A DNA stretch of 64,000 nucleotides. It comes from Myxococcales bacterium (lineage in GTDB: Bacteria > Myxococcota > Polyangia > Polyangiales > Polyangiaceae). The stretch is taken from assembly GCA_003151595.1 (NCBI GenBank), contig PLXW01000102.1, positions 27,112 to 91,111 of the forward strand, read 5' to 3'. Shown here one piece after another: positions 61,240-64,000 of the stretch; the stretch's first letter is position 1; each line of letters opens with the position of its first letter. Both the position numbers and the translations under genes were made by a program. The notes below the pieces were generated by a model, which saw only the letters and a list, made by a program, of their open reading frames with translations, searched no databases and had not been told where the DNA came from.

Positions 61240-62882
61240 TCCGCCGCTGACCACGCCTGGCGTGAGAGCAGATCGCGAATCTGCACGTCGCCCGTCGCGA
61301 TCGTCCCCGTCTTCGCGTCGACGATCCGGTAAGCGAGCGTGCCGCGTCCCATCGCCTGCGGCTCCACGAAGATGCAGCGGAGCTCCCCCGCGTCGAACGC
61401 GCACTGCGCCTGCAACGACGCGAGCAGCTGCTCGTGATGCAAGTGCCCGTCGCCGAAGTTCCACCCCAGCGCGAGCCCGGCCACGATCTCGCCGTCGACC
61501 CACTCGTAGTCCGGCAGGTGATCGACCGCCTTCGGAACGAGCGTCGCCAGCGCGCGTCCGTGAAGGTGCATCAGGCGAAACCCCATCACCTTGCCGACGA
61601 GGCCGACGGCCGTGGCGCGATCGTAGAAGCGATCGAGCTGGTCGTAGACCCACGCGCTGCTCATCGTGAGGCGTTCCAGCTTCTTGTGAGCGTCGCCGCG
61701 AAAGAGCCAGATCGAGTACGGCCAGTTGCCGGCGTAGTACCGCATGGCCACCAGGAACGAGAGGCGCGTCGGGAAGAGGTTCCCCAGAAGCGGCAGCACG
61801 ATCAACATCGTGATCAAGAACGCGCCCAGGAGAGGAGGGCCGGCTGCGGTGATCGATACGTCGGGGTGCGCCCAGAAGAGCGCGAAGCCGCTGTAGACGA
61901 CGATCACGTTCCACTCGATGGGCACGCCCATTGGCACGTTGCTGGTGATGTACCCATGCAAGAGGAGCATGAGGACGATCGCGACCACCGGCGGCGTCCC
62001 GAGCGGTGTGAGCAAGAACGCGATCGGGACGCCGAGCTCGAACAGCGTTCCGGCGTGCGCCATCAGGTGCGCGAGCGTCGAGGGGCGTAGGTCGTTTGGG
62101 AACTCTTTGTAGGCGAGGCGGCGTAGCCACGCGAAGCGCGTGAACGGACCGTTGCTCGTCATCACCGCCACGACCGACGGGAAGTGATGATTGAGCTTCG
62201 ACACGCCGGCCCAGAACCAGAGCGCGAGCTGCACGGCCATCGCGCCGGCGATCCAGTTCGTGCCGAACGCGAAGCAGACGATCACGACCCAGAAATGCTC
62301 ACCGCGCGCGGCGAGGAAGATCGTCTTGTCGAGCACGCCGAGGAGCGGCAGGAGAACGACGAGCGGCAAGACGTGATCGAACGCGAGCGCCGGCGCCGTC
62401 AGCGCGCGCACGGAGAGAACGATCAGCGCGAGATAGAGGAGCGCGTCGAGCACGCTCCGCGTTCGCCCGCCGAGGACCGGGACTCCAGGGAAGAGCGGGA
62501 GCTTCGTGGTGCCAGGTCGCAGAAAGTAGAGAAACCCTCCCACCGGGGGGAAGTAGCGACCGGTCAGGGGACCGCTCCCGCACCCCAGACCGAGGACTTC
62601 GAAGAGCATGCTCCACACGATCGCCTTCTGAAACGCGACGGGCGCGAGCCACCACGATCCGATCGTATGTAGGCCTCCTACGCCGGGCGTGAAGCGACAG
62701 AAAAAGACCCACCCCGCGACGTACAGCGCGACCTTCAACGCGTAGACGAGAAAGACGCCGATGGGCGTGCCGTAGCCTTGAATGGCCCACGCCTCACACA
62801 CGAGGCGGCTCCGCTCCTCGAAGGGCATCTTCGCCCAGGCGAGCGCGTCATACGGAGGCGGGGTCGGCTTGAGAAAGCCCAT
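61212..62882 (-). CDS. DUF3556-type multi-pass membrane protein
   Basis: A 556-residue membrane protein resembling the DUF3556 family (MGFLKPTPPPYDALAWAKMP at the start, then GTPIGVFLVYALKVALYVAG). About ten hydrophobic segments occupy residues 40-390; the last 150 residues are soluble, with YEWVDGEIVAGLALGWNFGD. The family is found in mycobacteria and myxobacteria near lipid genes; its activity is unknown. It is divergent from an acyl-CoA desaturase gene 121 bases away, which fits a lipid role. Confidence 0.75.
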   Translation of the reverse strand: MGFLKPTPPPYDALAWAKMPFEERSRLVCEAWAIQGYGTPIGVFLVYALKVALYVAGWVFFCRFTPGVGGLHTIGSWWLAPVAFQKAIVWSMLFEVLGLGCGSGPLTGRYFPPVGGFLYFLRPGTTKLPLFPGVPVLGGRTRSVLDALLYLALIVLSVRALTAPALAFDHVLPLVVLLPLLGVLDKTIFLAARGEHFWVVIVCFAFGTNWIAGAMAVQLALWFWAGVSKLNHHFPSVVAVMTSNGPFTRFAWLRRLAYKEFPNDLRPSTLAHLMAHAGTLFELGVPIAFLLTPLGTPPVVAIVLMLLLHGYITSNVPMGVPIEWNVIVVYSGFALFWAHPDVSITAAGPPLLGAFLITMLIVLPLLGNLFPTRLSFLVAMRYYAGNWPYSIWLFRGDAHKKLERLTMSSAWVYDQLDRFYDRATAVGLVGKVMGFRLMHLHGRALATLVPKAVDHLPDYEWVDGEIVAGLALGWNFGDGHLHHEQLLASLQAQCAFDAGELRCIFVEPQAMGRGTLAYRIVDAKTGTIATGDVQIRDLLSRQAWSAADQVRPTKMV

Positions 62883-63003
62883 CGCACCACAGGGTCGCAC
62901 GGGATTCGAGCGGGACGCGAGCTGATCCGTGGTGCTCGATCTTCATCATTCTCGCGTCACGTTCGAGCTTCGTGTCGGCGCGGTTCAGTTGGGAGGCGCA
63001 TGA

Positions 63004-63906
63004 TTGGTCGACGTGCTGCCACTACATGCCGTCGTGAGGGACCCTGCTGCGATCAACCGCTCCCGCGCGATGGGGCACCTCTCGACGGTGCTTCTCGTCG
63101 CGATGCATCTCTCGGTCTTCCTGGTTCTGCTGGTGCACGTCACGTGGAGTCTCGTGGCGCTCGCGGTCTCTGGATACGTGCTCCGCATGTGGGCGATCAC
63201 CGCGGGCTACCACCGGTACTTCGCGCATCGCTCGTTCAAGACGAGCCGCGCGTTTCAGTTCGTCCTCGCCTTCCTCGGCACGACGGCGATGCAGAACGGG
63301 CCGCTGTGGTGGGCGAGCTGGCACCGTCGTCACCACCGCTTCAGTGACACGCCGGAGGACGCGCACTCACCGCAGCAAAAAGGCTTCTGGCACGCGCACA
63401 TCGGCTGGTTCCTCGACGGCACGCACGACGAGCCCGATCTCGTGAACGTGCGCGACCTCGCGCGCTTCCCCGAGCTGCGATTCCTCGAGCGCCACAAGTG
63501 GCTGCCGATCGTCGCGTATGCCTTCGCGTGCTTCGCGGTAGCAGGGCTGCCGGGAGTCGTCTGGGGGTTTTGCGTCAGCACCATCGCCGTCTTGCACGCG
63601 ACGATGCTCATCAACTCGCTGGCGCACGTCTGGGGGACGCGCCGCTACGTGACGGGGGACGGCTCGCGCAACAACGCGCTCCTCGCCTTCATCACGCTCG
63701 GCGAGGGGTGGCACAACAACCATCACCACGCGATTACGAGCGCACGCCAAGGGTTCTTGTGGTGGGAGATCGATCTCACCTACTACTCGCTTCTCGCGCT
63801 CGAAGCCGTCGGCCTCGTGTGGGACTTGCGAGAGCCGAGCGCCGCGAAGCTGGCCGGGCCGCGATGGATTCGCGTCGTGCCGTGTCTCAGTCCGACGGCA
63901 CCGTGA
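63004..63906 (+). CDS. Acyl-CoA/acyl-lipid delta-9-type fatty acid desaturase
   Basis: A 300-residue membrane di-iron enzyme. The three histidine boxes are all present: HRYFAH (about 70), HRRHH (about 108) and HNNHHH (about 240). There are hydrophobic hairpins between them and WWASWHRRHHRFSD, typical of the delta-9 acyl-CoA group. It introduces a cis double bond in saturated acyl chains using oxygen and an electron donor. The start is taken as TTG because GGGAGG lies 7-8 bases upstream. With Cti at the other end of the window it can adjust membrane fluidity. Confidence 0.9.
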   Translation: MVDVLPLHAVVRDPAAINRSRAMGHLSTVLLVAMHLSVFLVLLVHVTWSLVALAVSGYVLRMWAITAGYHRYFAHRSFKTSRAFQFVLAFLGTTAMQNGPLWWASWHRRHHRFSDTPEDAHSPQQKGFWHAHIGWFLDGTHDEPDLVNVRDLARFPELRFLERHKWLPIVAYAFACFAVAGLPGVVWGFCVSTIAVLHATMLINSLAHVWGTRRYVTGDGSRNNALLAFITLGEGWHNNHHHAITSARQGFLWWEIDLTYYSLLALEAVGLVWDLREPSAAKLAGPRWIRVVPCLSPTAP

Positions 63907-64000
63907 TCCCCGTCTTCGTGGGATCGAGCAGGTCACCGAGGTTCGCGACGACGGCGTCGCGGGCCTCGAGCTGGCCGGTGGCGCCGGTGAAGTTCCACTC
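63887..64000 (-). CDS. Partial gene at right edge, C-terminal end
   Basis: A minus-strand frame entering from the right edge ends at a TGA (63887-63889) after 37 visible residues: EWNFTGATGQLEARDAVVAN, then LGDLLDPTKTGITVPSD. It is free of stops with ordinary composition, so it is probably the real end of a gene. It overlaps the desaturase stop by 20 bases. No family can be assigned. Confidence 0.5.
   Translation of the reverse strand, partial: EWNFTGATGQLEARDAVVANLGDLLDPTKTGITVPSD

Noticed and set aside
1..64000. rRNA, tRNA, insertion sequences or phage genes
   Set aside because: None seen; no transposase, integrase or RNA gene signature was found, though short tRNAs cannot be excluded by eye alone.

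Overview
This window looks like a chromosomal segment of a myxobacterium, probably a Polyangiales-type soil organism of the Labilithrix/Polyangium kind. That is an inference from the sequence: very high G+C third positions, many lipoproteins with Asp/Ala/Gly ('DAG') linkers, eukaryotic-type Ser/Thr kinases fused to other modules, a MYXO-CTERM-like tail on a secreted esterase, and large hybrid sensor kinases. I see no rRNA, tRNA, CRISPR array, insertion sequence or phage gene. Almost all of the window is protein coding; the only non-coding stretches over 300 bases are 1-667, 7631-7941 and 13121-13457.

Layout. 1-667 has no convincing gene but holds two strong inverted repeats. 668-13120 is almost all minus strand: a periplasmic cis/trans fatty acid isomerase (Cti), a small Cys-rich protein, a Ser/Thr kinase with a TPR-like sensor half, a membrane protein, and a three-gene set of PHB-depolymerase-type esterase, lipase and outer-membrane porin. 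A frameshifted plus-strand YhgA/Rpn-like gene (3662-4521) lies inside this block. 13458-23065 is a plus-strand, stop/start-overlapping operon: an unknown 300-residue protein, an FAD-dependent amine-oxidase-like enzyme, a 1754-residue kinase-AAA-GAF-nucleotide cyclase, and a protein with two cyclic-nucleotide-binding (CNB) domains. It faces a second kinase that carries its own CNB domain (23108-24508). Together these look like a local second-messenger circuit fed by a redox enzyme.

24555-26650 is a minus-strand chaperone-like set: a YegD-type Hsp70, a 20-residue peptide gene with a good ribosome binding site, and a protein with a C-terminal J domain. 26715-33517 carries a fibro-slime lipoprotein, family B DNA polymerase II, a receiver protein, a diguanylate cyclase with an intact I-site, a decayed histidine kinase overlapping it, and a lipid kinase. 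33622-40381 holds a lipoprotein, a sigma factor/anti-sigma factor/caspase-beta-barrel operon with ATGA and GTGA overlaps, and a large Cys-rich repeat lipoprotein. 40405-51100 carries an MFS transporter, an SDR enzyme, a MAPEG protein, an outer-membrane protein, a slipin, two large hybrid histidine kinases (one CheB-CheR-PAS-kinase-receiver) and a TerB-like protein.

51186-64000 carries a lipoprotein methyltransferase, another lipoprotein, and a minus-strand phosphate set (PhoU-like DUF47 protein, Pit transporter, ferritin-like lipoprotein, phospholipase-C-type phosphoesterase). These are followed by an SRPBCC protein with a histone-H1-like tail, a glutathione transferase, a DJ-1/PfpI lipoprotein, a Gre-factor homologue, a spermidine-synthase-like protein, a DUF3556 membrane protein, an acyl-CoA desaturase and the end of one more gene at the right edge. 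Several convergent gene pairs overlap at their 3' ends. All function calls rest on motifs read by eye; no database search was run.
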